DNA of 64,000 nt from Mycobacterium sp. ITM-2016-00318 (lineage in GTDB: Bacteria; Actinomycetota; Actinomycetes; Mycobacteriales; Mycobacteriaceae). The notes beneath the pieces were generated by a model. It was given only the letters and a program-made list of their open reading frames with translations, made no database searches and had not been told where the DNA came from. The position numbers were made by a program, and so were the translations under genes. This document shows positions 26,624 through 34,371 of the stretch, piece by piece (within the stretch, counting starts at the first letter, position 1; the number at the start of each line of letters is the position of its first letter). The stretch covers positions 4,960,001 to 5,024,000 of the forward strand of contig NZ_CP134400.1 in NCBI RefSeq assembly GCF_002968285.2. Direction: 5' to 3'.

Positions 26624-26648
26624 GTTTGCTCAGGCGACGGCGGGGCAA
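26624..26648 (+). promoter_or_regulatory. SigF-like promoter (phosphodiesterase-annotated gene)
   Basis: GTTT (26624-26627), 15 nt, GGGCAA (26643-26648): one mismatch in the -10. Transcription would begin at about 26655-26658, making GTG 26658 effectively leaderless. Confidence 0.45.
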
Positions 26649-26657
26649 ACAGGAACC

Positions 26658-27308
26658 GTGCAGATTTCCGATATCGCCGCGCTGCCGGTGCGCCTGGGCT
26701 CCGCTGTTCGCAACCGTCGGCTGTTTCATCCCGTCGGCGTGCTCGCCGAAGGCACCCTCGAACGGCTCGCCCCGCCCGGCGAGGGTCTGCCGATGACGTC
26801 CGGCGACGTGATCGGTCGGGTGTCGAAGGCGATCGGCCTACCGGGAGCGGTCCCCGACATCGCGGGCCTGGCGTGGCGGATGCAGCCCGACGGGTCGACT
26901 CCCTGGGACGTGCTGCTGGCATCGACCGTGCGGGGGCGTCTGCTGCTGGCACCGGCAGTCACATGGACGGGCACAGTGTTCTCCAGCCTGATGCCGTTCG
27001 GCCACGAGGGCGGCGTGTGGTGGATCCGTGCCCGCCTCACGACGGCAATCGAGGTGCCCGGACTTCCGCTCGATGCCATTCGGAGTCATCTTCGTTCGAC
27101 TGGCGTCGAATTCGTGATCGAGCAGGCGGCCGGCACCGGAGAATTCCTGCCGCTGGCACGCCTGGCCCTCCACCGCCCGCACATGCAGGACATCGCGTTC
27201 GATCCGGTTATCAACACCGACCCGGCCGTACACCCTCTGCCGCAGTGGCTGACCGACTTCCGCCGCGCCGCCTACCGACGCAGCCGCCAAGGCCGCGACG
27301 CCGAGTAG
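26658..27308 (+). CDS. conserved mycobacterial protein (often annotated phosphodiesterase)
   Basis: A 216-aa soluble protein. Orthologues in mycobacteria are commonly labelled phosphodiesterase, but I see no recognisable catalytic motif; there is a hydrophobic core and the stretch HPVGVLAEGTLER typical of the family. GTG 26658 (VQISDIAALP) matches my memory of family starts and lies at the end of a SigF-like promoter. Function should be treated as unknown; catalase/peroxide-type stress is suggested only by context. Confidence 0.75.
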   Translation: MQISDIAALPVRLGSAVRNRRLFHPVGVLAEGTLERLAPPGEGLPMTSGDVIGRVSKAIGLPGAVPDIAGLAWRMQPDGSTPWDVLLASTVRGRLLLAPAVTWTGTVFSSLMPFGHEGGVWWIRARLTTAIEVPGLPLDAIRSHLRSTGVEFVIEQAAGTGEFLPLARLALHRPHMQDIAFDPVINTDPAVHPLPQWLTDFRRAAYRRSRQGRDAE

Positions 27309-27311
27309 GCG

Positions 27312-27464
27312 TCACGCTGTCGGTTCTTCGCCGCCCTCTGCGACGTCAGGCGCGTTCTCCCGAGTAGCCATACCGCCGTCGTCACCCTGGTCGGTCGGAC
27401 CGGGCCTGCCGCCCTTCTTGTCGTCGCCCTTCTCGTCATCGTAGATTCCGCTTCCGCGAGTCAT
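27312..27464 (-). CDS. 50-aa acidic, disordered peptide
   Basis: A short frame from ATG 27464 to TGA 27312. It has a near-perfect ribosome site (GAAGGAGGG, 4-12 nt upstream) and a divergent SigF-like promoter. The product begins MTRGSGIYDDEKGDDKKGG and is rich in Asp, Glu, Gly and Lys with no hydrophobic segment, so it is probably disordered. The strong initiation signals are the main evidence. Family unknown. Confidence 0.7.
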   Translation of the reverse strand: MTRGSGIYDDEKGDDKKGGRPGPTDQGDDGGMATRENAPDVAEGGEEPTA

Positions 27465-27490
27465 GACACCCTCCTTCGTCCCTTCCGGAG

Positions 27491-27515
27491 CTACCCGGGA
27501 CGGTGTCGTTTCAAC
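27491..27515 (-). promoter_or_regulatory. SigF-like promoter for the 50-aa peptide
   Basis: Minus strand: GTTG (27515-27512), 15 nt, GGGTAG (27496-27491). One mismatch in each box. It interleaves with the plus-strand hemerythrin promoter. Confidence 0.5.
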
Positions 27516-27532
27516 CGCATCGCCGGGGGTAT
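27508..27532 (+). promoter_or_regulatory. SigF promoter for hemerythrin
   Basis: GTTT (27508-27511), 15 nt, GGGTAT (27527-27532): a perfect SigF match. Transcription should start near 27540, leaving a ~30-nt leader with GGAAGG before ATG 27569. Confidence 0.7.
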
Positions 27533-27568
27533 GTGCTGCGCACCCTCAATCCAGCGGAAGGCAACGAC

Positions 27569-28153
27569 ATGGACGCTTTGACGTTCTTGCGAGAGGACCA
27601 CAAGAGCGTGCTCGGCATGCTTGAAGTGCTCGACGGCGCACCGTCTGGCTCCGGCGCCCAGGAGAGCGGCTTGGAGACCATGGTGACCAATCTGATCATC
27701 GCCGAGTCCCAGCATGAGGCCATCGAAGAGCAGTTCTTCTGGCCGGCAGTACGCAAGGCGCTGGAAAACGGTGACGCGCTTGCCGACGAAGCGATCGCTC
27801 AGGAGCAAGCTGGGAAGAAACTGCTGCAGCGACTCGAGGACGGCAAGCCAGGCGACGCCGACTACCACGACGCTCTTCAGGAATTCGTCAAGCTCGGCCG
27901 CGAACACATCCTCTATGAGCAGGAGGTGGTTTGGCCGGTGTTCGAAGCCGCGGTCGAGCAAGCGGAACGAGAGAAGATCGGCGAGAAGCTCGAAGTGGCA
28001 AAGAAGGTCGCGCCCACCCGGCCGCATCCGGACACCCCGCCCAATGCAACGGTGCAGAAGACGATGGGCACTGGCGCTGCGATGCTAGATCACGCCCGTG
28101 ACATCGTCAGTGGTCGGGAATCGGACAATCCCCCGGACCCGCAAGTGAAGTGA
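27569..28153 (+). CDS. hemerythrin HHE-domain protein
   Basis: A 194-aa protein with a hemerythrin four-helix bundle: REDHKSVL, ESQHEAIEEQFFWP and GREHILYEQEVVWP carry the His/Glu di-iron ligands in the usual order. The C-terminal 50 residues are polar. Mycobacterial relatives bind O2/NO or respond to peroxide; M. smegmatis SigF-regulated hemerythrins are known. ATG 27569 follows GGAAGG. Placed head to head with the 50-aa peptide under overlapping SigF promoters. Confidence 0.92.
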   Translation: MDALTFLREDHKSVLGMLEVLDGAPSGSGAQESGLETMVTNLIIAESQHEAIEEQFFWPAVRKALENGDALADEAIAQEQAGKKLLQRLEDGKPGDADYHDALQEFVKLGREHILYEQEVVWPVFEAAVEQAEREKIGEKLEVAKKVAPTRPHPDTPPNATVQKTMGTGAAMLDHARDIVSGRESDNPPDPQVK

Positions 28154-28162
28154 TGACATGAA

Positions 28163-28194
28163 GAAGGCCGGCGCCTGTTACGGCGCCGGCCTTC
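28163..28194. terminator. strong bidirectional terminator hairpin
   Basis: Perfect 13-bp stem (GAAGGCCGGCGCC at 28163-28175, GGCGCCGGCCTTC at 28182-28194) with loop TGTTAC, between the convergent hemerythrin and manganese catalase genes. U tracts are short. Confidence 0.85.
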
Positions 28195-28206
28195 TATCAC
28201 GCACGA

Positions 28207-29103
28207 TTACGTTGTCGGCGTGTGCTGTTCGTGGGTAAATGGCTTCCCGCCCTTTACGGACGGCTCGCCGGCTGGGTTCTGCTTGGCACCCTTGTTCTCT
28301 CGGAGCTTGGTGCCAAGCCACTCTTCCTCAGGCTTGTTCACGTACTTCCATTTCATGCCCTCCGGCCACGGGCCCTGCCCCTGGTTCCACGGCCCACGCA
28401 CCGACCGGCCGCCGCCATTGGACATGTTGAATGCGACGTTCTGGAACCGGTCGTCACCAGGAAGCTGGCCGGGCGGGAAGTTCACCGGCAACTCGTTGAG
28501 TGCGGCGGTGAACTGCTGATAGTGAGCTATTTCCCTGGTCATCAAAAAGGTCAACGTGTCTTGGACGCCAGGATCATCAGTGAACTGCTTGAGGTACTCG
28601 TACACAACCTTGGCACGCGACTCCGCCGCAAGATTGTTTCGCAGATCGACTGTCGGGTCTCCGTTCGCGTCGATGAAGGCACCTGTCCAGTTGTTACCGG
28701 CCGAATCCTTGGCATCCGGCCCCCCGCCGCTCAGCACGAAGAACAGAGGGTTCACCGCGACCTGGTGGATGGCTTGCTCACGGTCGTCTGCGTTCGCCAC
28801 GGCCGGCATCCAGTCGCACCGCTCGTTGGCCATCTTCAAGTCGTCATTCAATCCGTCGAGCAGCATGGTGATGGTGGCACCCACCATTTCGAGGTGACTG
28901 AGTTCCTCCGTCGCGATATCCATGAACAGGTCATACATCTTGGGATTCTTCTGGCGAAGTACGAATGCTTGAATGAAGTACTGCAGCGCCGCCGTCAGTT
29001 CGCCATTGGCACCACCGAATTGCTCCATCAGCAAGGAGGCGAACCGCGGATCCGGCTTCTCCACGCGTACTTCGAATTGAAGGTCTTTGTTGTGGACGAA
29101 CAT
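28207..29103 (-). CDS. manganese (non-haem) catalase
   Basis: A 298-aa enzyme that disproportionates hydrogen peroxide at a di-Mn centre. The ferritin-like ligand helices are visible: ATEELSHLEMV (ExxH) and REIAHYQQFT (ExxH), plus the Glu in MEQFGGANGEL. ATG 29103 has GGAGG at ideal spacing; the frame continues 21 codons further upstream without reason. A perfect-spacing SigF promoter lies at 29144-29168. Cytoplasmic stress protein, independent of the haem catalase at 54.9 kb. Confidence 0.95.
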   Translation of the reverse strand: MFVHNKDLQFEVRVEKPDPRFASLLMEQFGGANGELTAALQYFIQAFVLRQKNPKMYDLFMDIATEELSHLEMVGATITMLLDGLNDDLKMANERCDWMPAVANADDREQAIHQVAVNPLFFVLSGGGPDAKDSAGNNWTGAFIDANGDPTVDLRNNLAAESRAKVVYEYLKQFTDDPGVQDTLTFLMTREIAHYQQFTAALNELPVNFPPGQLPGDDRFQNVAFNMSNGGGRSVRGPWNQGQGPWPEGMKWKYVNKPEEEWLGTKLRENKGAKQNPAGEPSVKGGKPFTHEQHTPTT

Positions 29104-29143
29104 ATGCGCCTCCGGGCTGTCGATGTTGAGCAGATCGCCGCGA

Positions 29144-29168
29144 GTACCCGCGTTTGGCGGCGCCAAAC
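29144..29168 (-). promoter_or_regulatory. SigF promoter for Mn catalase with embedded palindrome
   Basis: Minus strand: GTTT (29168-29165), 15 nt, GGGTAC (29149-29144). The -35 is one arm of a 17-bp palindrome GTTTGGCG-G-CGCCAAAC at 29152-29168, which fills the spacer and could bind a second regulator. Confidence 0.65.
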
Positions 29169-29175
29169 AAGTCGG

Positions 29176-30159
29176 CTATGCAGCCCTGCGCAGCTTCTCG
29201 AGCAGCGGCTCGGCCGCCTCCTTAAAGAAGAGCTCCTGCGCGCCGCCGCCAACCTGAACCAGCGCGATATCGGTGAAGCCGGCTTCCCAGTACTTGCTGA
29301 CGGCCTCGACGATCGCGTCCAGATCCGGTCCGCACGGAATGGACTGCGCCACATCGTCGGGCTTGACGAACTGCGTCGCTCCGTCGAACCCGGCCGTCGT
29401 CGGCAGATCGGAGTTCACCGCCCAGCCGCCTGCGAACCACCGGAATTGTTCATGGGCGCGCGCGACTGCGGCGTCGCGATCGGGATCCCAGCAGATCGGT
29501 ATCTGGCCGATCACACGGACGCCGCCCGGCAGGCCGGTTGCCCGGCGCGCGTCGTGCCAGGAATCGACCAGGTCCTTGTTCGGCTCGACGGCGATCAGGT
29601 GATCGGCCAACGGTGCAAAGGTCTCGACCGACCGATCTCCGGAGACCGCCGCCGCGATCGGGACAGGGATCTCCGGCACGTCCCATATCCTGGCGGAGTC
29701 GACCTCGAAGTGCTCGCCTTTCCAGTCCACGAGTTCACCCGTCCACAGTTCGCGGATGATCTGAATCGCTTCCCTGAGCATCTCGTGCCTGCGCGCGACC
29801 GTCGGCCACCGCTGTCCCACGACGTGCTCGTTGAGGTTCTCGCCGCTGCCGACACCGAGGGTGAACCGGCCGTCGGCCAGAATCTGCAGAGTGGCGGCCT
29901 TCTGCGCTACGACGGCGGGGTGGTAGCGAAAAGTCGGACAGGTGACGTACGTCATCAGCTCCACGCGTTCGGTGGCGTGCGCTACCGCGCCGAGCACCGT
30001 CCACGCGTACGGCGCGTGGCCCTGTGCTGCCAGCCACGGGAAATAATGGTCGCTGGACACTTCGAAGTCGAATCCGGCGCGCTCCGCCGAAACGGCATAG
30101 CGGACAAGGTCTTTCGGGCCGCTCTGCTCGGTCATCAGGGTGTAACCAAAACGCGTCAT
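29176..30159 (-). CDS. LLM-class F420-dependent oxidoreductase
   Basis: A 327-aa luciferase-like TIM-barrel enzyme of the F420 type. SSDHYFPW, TCPTFRYHPAVVAQ and LGVGSGENLNEHV are characteristic cofactor-binding segments, close to F420-dependent glucose-6-phosphate dehydrogenase-like enzymes; the substrate cannot be told. It is preceded by its own SigF promoter, so F420H2 supply for stress tolerance is plausible. Ends 72 nt upstream of the Mn catalase start on the same strand. Confidence 0.9.
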   Translation of the reverse strand: MTRFGYTLMTEQSGPKDLVRYAVSAERAGFDFEVSSDHYFPWLAAQGHAPYAWTVLGAVAHATERVELMTYVTCPTFRYHPAVVAQKAATLQILADGRFTLGVGSGENLNEHVVGQRWPTVARRHEMLREAIQIIRELWTGELVDWKGEHFEVDSARIWDVPEIPVPIAAAVSGDRSVETFAPLADHLIAVEPNKDLVDSWHDARRATGLPGGVRVIGQIPICWDPDRDAAVARAHEQFRWFAGGWAVNSDLPTTAGFDGATQFVKPDDVAQSIPCGPDLDAIVEAVSKYWEAGFTDIALVQVGGGAQELFFKEAAEPLLEKLRRAA

Positions 30160-30168
30160 GACACCGGG

Positions 30169-30193
30169 TTACCCGGGTGGTCGACGCCGAAAC
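30169..30193 (-). promoter_or_regulatory. SigF promoter for the LLM oxidoreductase
   Basis: Minus strand: GTTT (30193-30190), 15 nt, GGGTAA (30174-30169): a full consensus match, ending 9 nt before ATG 30159, so the transcript is nearly leaderless. Confidence 0.65.
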
Positions 30194-30195
30194 GG

Positions 30196-30660
30196 CTACA
30201 GCCGGGCTTTGACCACCGCCGAAAGTCGCGCTCCGTCGGCCTTGCCGCCCGCGATCGCGGTCGCGGCCTTCATCACCTGGCCCATCTGCCTCATGCCGGG
30301 TGCTTCACCGTTCTTCTCGGCGACCTCGGCGATAGCTGTGTCGACCACGTCGGCCAGTTCCGCCTCGGTCAGCGGCGTCGGCAGATACTCGTCGATGATG
30401 CGGGCTTCGGCGTGCTCGTTGGCCGCGAGCTCACCGCGGCCGTTCTGCGTGTAGATCTCCGCCGATTCGCCGCGCTTCTTGGCTTCCCTCGCCAGTACTT
30501 TCAGCACATCGGCGTCGGACAGTTCGCGCGACTCCTTGCCCGAGACCTCCTCAGCCTGAATGGCAGACAGCAGCATCCGCAGCGTTGCGGTGCGCAGTTT
30601 GTCCTGCGACTTCATGGATGCCGTCAGATCTGTACGCAGCCGGTCCTTGAGTTCCGCCAT
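30196..30660 (-). CDS. GatB/YqeY domain protein (Rv3688c-type)
   Basis: A 154-aa YqeY protein: N-terminal helical MAELKDRLRTDLTASMKSQD and the C-terminal GatB-tail-like domain (GMRQMGQVMKAATAI). YqeY proteins are thought to bind tRNA or tRNA-linked complexes; the role in mycobacteria is not established. It marks the return to the core M. tuberculosis gene order after the variable region. Confidence 0.92.
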   Translation of the reverse strand: MAELKDRLRTDLTASMKSQDKLRTATLRMLLSAIQAEEVSGKESRELSDADVLKVLAREAKKRGESAEIYTQNGRGELAANEHAEARIIDEYLPTPLTEAELADVVDTAIAEVAEKNGEAPGMRQMGQVMKAATAIAGGKADGARLSAVVKARL

Positions 30661-30670
30661 GTGTGCAAAC

Positions 30671-31354
30671 CTACGCCGTCTGCCGATCGTCCTCGCCGAC
30701 GAACCGCGCGTCGACAGCGGCCGACACCTCGATGTCCTCGGGTATCAGCTCGATGTCGGACTCGCCGCCCGATGCGGCTGCCACCCGCATGAAGGCCGGA
30801 CCTCCGCCGCTCTCGGGATGAAATGCGCCCAACATGCCGGCATCGGCGATGGCGAGTGGGCGGATCGTGCCGAGACCGAGCGCCTCGGCGTACTCGCGCG
30901 CCTTGGCGACCGCGTGCTCGACGGCCCTGATGCGGGCCTGGCGCTGCAATTCCTTGCGTCGTTTCGACGTCAGTGCCCACTCGATGTGGGATATCCGGAA
31001 CCCCTGCGTGTTCGCGACGTGACTGCCGACCCATCGCGACAGCGACGCGAAGTCGCGAAATTTCACCTCGACCCCGACGCTCGCATGATGAACCAGCGGA
31101 AGTTGGATCCCGTCCTTGTTCCACGGCCGGTTCGACCACGTCCGCAGTTGTTCGGCCGACCACCACGTCACCGGGCCGTGGTCACCGGTCTTCAACGGGG
31201 TGACGGTCGCCTTCACCGACTCCAGGTCGCGCGCCACGCGGTCGTAGACGGGTTCCATAGCCGGCCCCGCGAAGGCGATGGTCGCGTGCACGGTTGCGCG
31301 TTCGGGCGCCTGGAATGTACTGAACGTCCCTCGCACGGTGATTTCGGTGGCCAT
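30671..31354 (-). CDS. SIMPL (DUF541) domain protein
   Basis: A 227-aa SIMPL-domain protein: ITVRGTFSTFQAPERATVHATIAF at the start and the helical RIRAVEHAVAKAREYAEALG near residue 140 are characteristic. No signal peptide is evident, unlike periplasmic relatives such as BP26/YggE. Function unknown; it may oligomerise. 10 nt upstream of yqeY on the same strand. Confidence 0.85.
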   Translation of the reverse strand: MATEITVRGTFSTFQAPERATVHATIAFAGPAMEPVYDRVARDLESVKATVTPLKTGDHGPVTWWSAEQLRTWSNRPWNKDGIQLPLVHHASVGVEVKFRDFASLSRWVGSHVANTQGFRISHIEWALTSKRRKELQRQARIRAVEHAVAKAREYAEALGLGTIRPLAIADAGMLGAFHPESGGGPAFMRVAAASGGESDIELIPEDIEVSAAVDARFVGEDDRQTA

Positions 31355-31428
31355 TCGGTCACCGTAGCGCCGGCCGTGCGCCGCCGGTCACATTGTCAAT
31401 CTTCCCGGTGATCGACAGGATGGTGGCC

Positions 31429-32577
31429 ATGAGCAACCCCGGATACCCGCCGCCCGGGTATCAGGGCTACCCGCCGCCCGGGTATCAGGCGTACCCGCCG
31501 CCCGGGTATCAGGGCTACCCGCCGCCCGGGTATCAGGCGTACCCACCCCCCGGCTATCCCGGCTATCCGCCGCCTGCCTACGGCGCCCTCCCGCCGGTGC
31601 CGCACGCAATCAACCCCGGCGTCATCCCGCTGCGGCCGTTGGCTTTGACCGACATCCTCAACGGAGCGTTCTCCTATATCCGGACCAACCCGAAGGCGAC
31701 GCTCGGGCTGACGACCGTCGTCGTGGTGATCGCTCAACTCATCGGTTTGGTTCTGCAAATCGGGCCGTTGGCCGCGATGGGAGAGCTCGGTGCGTTGCGC
31801 GGTGAGGACGCCTCCACCGCCGCGGAACTCGGTTCATCAGCGTCGGGGCTCGCCAGCGCGATCACCACGCTGCTGTCCGGCATCGTGCTCAGCGGCATGC
31901 TGACGGTCATCATCGGCCGGGCGGTGTTCGGTGCGAGCATCACAATCGGGGAAGCATGGCAGCGGGTACGCGGACGATTCCTGCCCCTCATCGGCTACAC
32001 CCTGTTGTGGCTTCTCGCCGTGGCCGTTCCCGTGTTCGTCGTCGTCTTCGTCATCGCAGTCCTGGCTTCGGTCAGCGGCGTAGCCGCGTTCATCGTGGCA
32101 TTTCCGCTGGTAATCGGCTTGATTGCGCTGCTGATCTACCTCTGGACGGTGCTGAGTTTCGCCGCCCCGCTGATCGTGCTGGAGCGCCTCGGCGTCTTCC
32201 CGGCAATCAAACGGTCGATCAGGCTGGTGAAGGGTGACTTCTGGCGCGTGCTCGGGATCCGGCTGCTGGCCACGCTCGTTGCGGGCGTCGTGGCGGTCGC
32301 GGTGTCGATACCCTTCAGCTTGGGCGGCCAACTCCTGCTGCTCGGTGGGGAGTCCACTACGACGACCCTGATCGCACTGGTGCTCGTGGCCATCGGTGGA
32401 GCTGTCGGGCAGATCATCACGGCGCCGTTCAGCGCGGGCGCGGTGGTGCTGCTCTACACCGACCGGCGGATGCGGGCCGAGGCGTTCGACCTGGTACTCC
32501 AGACGGGCGCGGCGTACGCCGCGCCGGGGGCGCCGCCCGACTCCACCGACCACTTGTGGCTCACCCGGCAGTATTGA
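31429..32577 (+). CDS. multi-pass membrane protein with YPPPGYQ repeats (Rv3689-type)
   Basis: A 382-aa membrane protein. Residues 5-52 are six near-identical octapeptides (GYPPPGYQ/AYPPPGYQ), a Pro/Tyr tail like those of other mycobacterial envelope proteins. Residues ~60-380 hold about six transmembrane helices, similar to glycerophosphoryl diester phosphodiesterase membrane-domain proteins. ATG 31429 is preferred; ATG 31420 is possible. First gene of the cluster with DUF4129, DUF4350, MoxR and DUF58. Confidence 0.88.
   Translation: MSNPGYPPPGYQGYPPPGYQAYPPPGYQGYPPPGYQAYPPPGYPGYPPPAYGALPPVPHAINPGVIPLRPLALTDILNGAFSYIRTNPKATLGLTTVVVVIAQLIGLVLQIGPLAAMGELGALRGEDASTAAELGSSASGLASAITTLLSGIVLSGMLTVIIGRAVFGASITIGEAWQRVRGRFLPLIGYTLLWLLAVAVPVFVVVFVIAVLASVSGVAAFIVAFPLVIGLIALLIYLWTVLSFAAPLIVLERLGVFPAIKRSIRLVKGDFWRVLGIRLLATLVAGVVAVAVSIPFSLGGQLLLLGGESTTTTLIALVLVAIGGAVGQIITAPFSAGAVVLLYTDRRMRAEAFDLVLQTGAAYAAPGAPPDSTDHLWLTRQY
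31441..31584 (+). repeat. six tandem 24-bp repeats coding GYPPPGYQ
   Basis: The 24-nt unit recurs at 31441, 31465, 31489, 31513, 31537 and 31561; the central copies alternate Gly and Ala at the first codon, implying duplication of a 48-bp pair. The last two units have diverged. Confidence 0.9.
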
Positions 32578-32578
32578 C

Positions 32579-33232
32579 GTGCCCGCCCTCGACATCGACC
32601 GGGATGCCGCGCACGACGCGGCCCAGCGTGAGCTCGCCAAGCCGATCTACCCCAAAGCATCTCTGACCGAACGCTTTACCGACTGGCTCCAGGACCTGCT
32701 CTACCGCATCGCCAAGGAGGGGTCGCAACTTCCTGGCGGCTGGTTCACGATCTCCGTGCTGCTCATCATCCTCGCGGTGGCGATCGTTGTCGCCGTGCGG
32801 ATAGCGCGCCGAACCATGCGAACCAACCGCGGCGGCGAACGCGCGTTGTTCGATTCGCACGAGCTGACGGCCGCGCAGCACCGCGCCATCGCCGAGCAGT
32901 ATGCGACGCAGGGTAACTGGACAGCGGCGATCCGCCATCGCCTCAGAGCGGTCGCCCGCCAGCTGGAAGAAGACCGCGTGCTCGACGCGGTTCCCGGCAG
33001 AACGGCGACCGAACTCGCCACTGACGCAGGCGTCGCGGCACCTGAGCTTGTCGGCGAATTATCACGCGCCGCAATCGCTTTCAACGACGTCACCTATGGT
33101 GAGCGCCCCGGCACGGAGGCCGCGTACCGCATGATCGCCGACCTGGACGGCCATCTGCGGTCACGCGGTCCGGCGAAGCCCGCCGCGTCCGCGGCACCCG
33201 CACCGGCTGAGGGCTGGACATCGGTGCGATGA
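32579..33232 (+). CDS. DUF4129 membrane protein (Rv3690-type)
   Basis: A 217-aa protein with one transmembrane helix (about residues 57-78) and a C-terminal cytoplasmic DUF4129 domain (RALFDSHELTAAQHRAIAEQYATQ...). Such proteins sit next to MoxR ATPases and are thought to act in membrane or envelope processes. GTG 32579 lies 1 nt after the previous stop; its own stop overlaps the DUF4350 start by 4 nt. Confidence 0.87.
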   Translation: MPALDIDRDAAHDAAQRELAKPIYPKASLTERFTDWLQDLLYRIAKEGSQLPGGWFTISVLLIILAVAIVVAVRIARRTMRTNRGGERALFDSHELTAAQHRAIAEQYATQGNWTAAIRHRLRAVARQLEEDRVLDAVPGRTATELATDAGVAAPELVGELSRAAIAFNDVTYGERPGTEAAYRMIADLDGHLRSRGPAKPAASAAPAPAEGWTSVR

Positions 33233-34371
33233 CCAGCACTGCGACCGCAGTCGAGCCCACAGTCAGACAGCGCTGGCGTACGGGCCGCTGGGTGGTACTT
33301 GCGATTGTCGTCATCGGCGTCGTCGGCACGGTCAGCACGCTCCTGACGGCACCCCGGCCGGGCGGCCGAATGGACCCCGCCGCAACCTCTTCCGAGGGCG
33401 CCCACGCCCTCGTCAGCATGCTTCGCGACCGTGGCGTCGACGTTGTGGTCGCCGAGGACATCGCCGCTGTCGAACGCGCGGCGAGGCCCGATTCGTTGGT
33501 GCTGACGGTACAGACCCGAGATCTTGTCGACGACGATGTGCTGCACCGGCTGGCCGCGGTGCCCGGCGACCGTCTGGTGATGGAACCGATATCGCGGACA
33601 AGGGAGATCCTCGCGCCGGGAGTGCGTCGATCGGCGGGGGGAACGCAGGGCGGCCCTCCCGACTGCGATCTGCGGGAAGCCGAGCGCGCAGGCGACGTGC
33701 GATTCGGCGCCAGCGACACTTTCGAGGCGGTGGACGATGCGCCGGTGACGAAGTGCTACGAGGGCGCGGTAGTCCGTTACAGCAGCGCCGGCCGCACCGT
33801 CACGGTCGTGGGCAGCGCCGACTTCATGGCCAACGCAGGTCTGCTCAAAGAGGGTAACGCGGCATTGGCGATGAACCTCGCCGGAACACAGCCGCGGCTC
33901 ATCTGGTACGCACCACAACATCCCGAGGGCGACTCTTCGGGCGCAGCAACGCTTTCCGACCTCATCCCGCCCAACGTCAAGTGGATGGTCGTGCAGCTGT
34001 GCCTCGTCGTGCTGCTCCTCGCCGTATGGAAGGGCCGGCGCCTTGGCCCTCTTGTCGCCGAGCATCTGCCTGTGGTGGTGCGCGCGTCGGAGACCGTCGA
34101 GGGCCGCGGACGGCTCTACCGGTCACAGCGCGCGAGCGACCGTGCCGCCGATGCGCTTCGGACCGCCACGCTCCAGCGGCTCGTGCCACGCCTCGGTCTC
34201 GGCCCCAATGCCGACGACGCCGCGGTCGTCGCTGCCGTCGCGCAGCGATGCGGCCGTGATGCAGGCGCGGTGGGACACCTACTGTTCGGACCGCCGCCCG
34301 CAGGCGACAACGACCTGGTAAACCTTGCCAACGCACTCGACGACATCGAAAGGCAGGTCGCACAGTCGTGA
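33229..34371 (+). CDS. DUF4350 membrane protein (Rv3691-type)
   Basis: A 380-aa protein: N-terminal TM helix (~21-42), an extracytoplasmic DUF4350 domain (GAHALVSMLRDRGVDV), a second TM helix near residue 250 and a cytoplasmic C-terminal domain. DUF4350 resembles the GATase-like fold found in other MoxR clusters. Both ends overlap neighbours by 4 nt. Confidence 0.87.
   Translation: MTSTATAVEPTVRQRWRTGRWVVLAIVVIGVVGTVSTLLTAPRPGGRMDPAATSSEGAHALVSMLRDRGVDVVVAEDIAAVERAARPDSLVLTVQTRDLVDDDVLHRLAAVPGDRLVMEPISRTREILAPGVRRSAGGTQGGPPDCDLREAERAGDVRFGASDTFEAVDDAPVTKCYEGAVVRYSSAGRTVTVVGSADFMANAGLLKEGNAALAMNLAGTQPRLIWYAPQHPEGDSSGAATLSDLIPPNVKWMVVQLCLVVLLLAVWKGRRLGPLVAEHLPVVVRASETVEGRGRLYRSQRASDRAADALRTATLQRLVPRLGLGPNADDAAVVAAVAQRCGRDAGAVGHLLFGPPPAGDNDLVNLANALDDIERQVAQS

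Noticed and set aside
28222..30792. Very long plus-strand open frame (856 codons)
   Set aside because: Antisense to Mn catalase, the LLM oxidoreductase and YqeY, all with clear motifs.
31441..31584. Direct repeats as a CRISPR array
   Set aside because: Contiguous 24-bp coding repeats without spacers.
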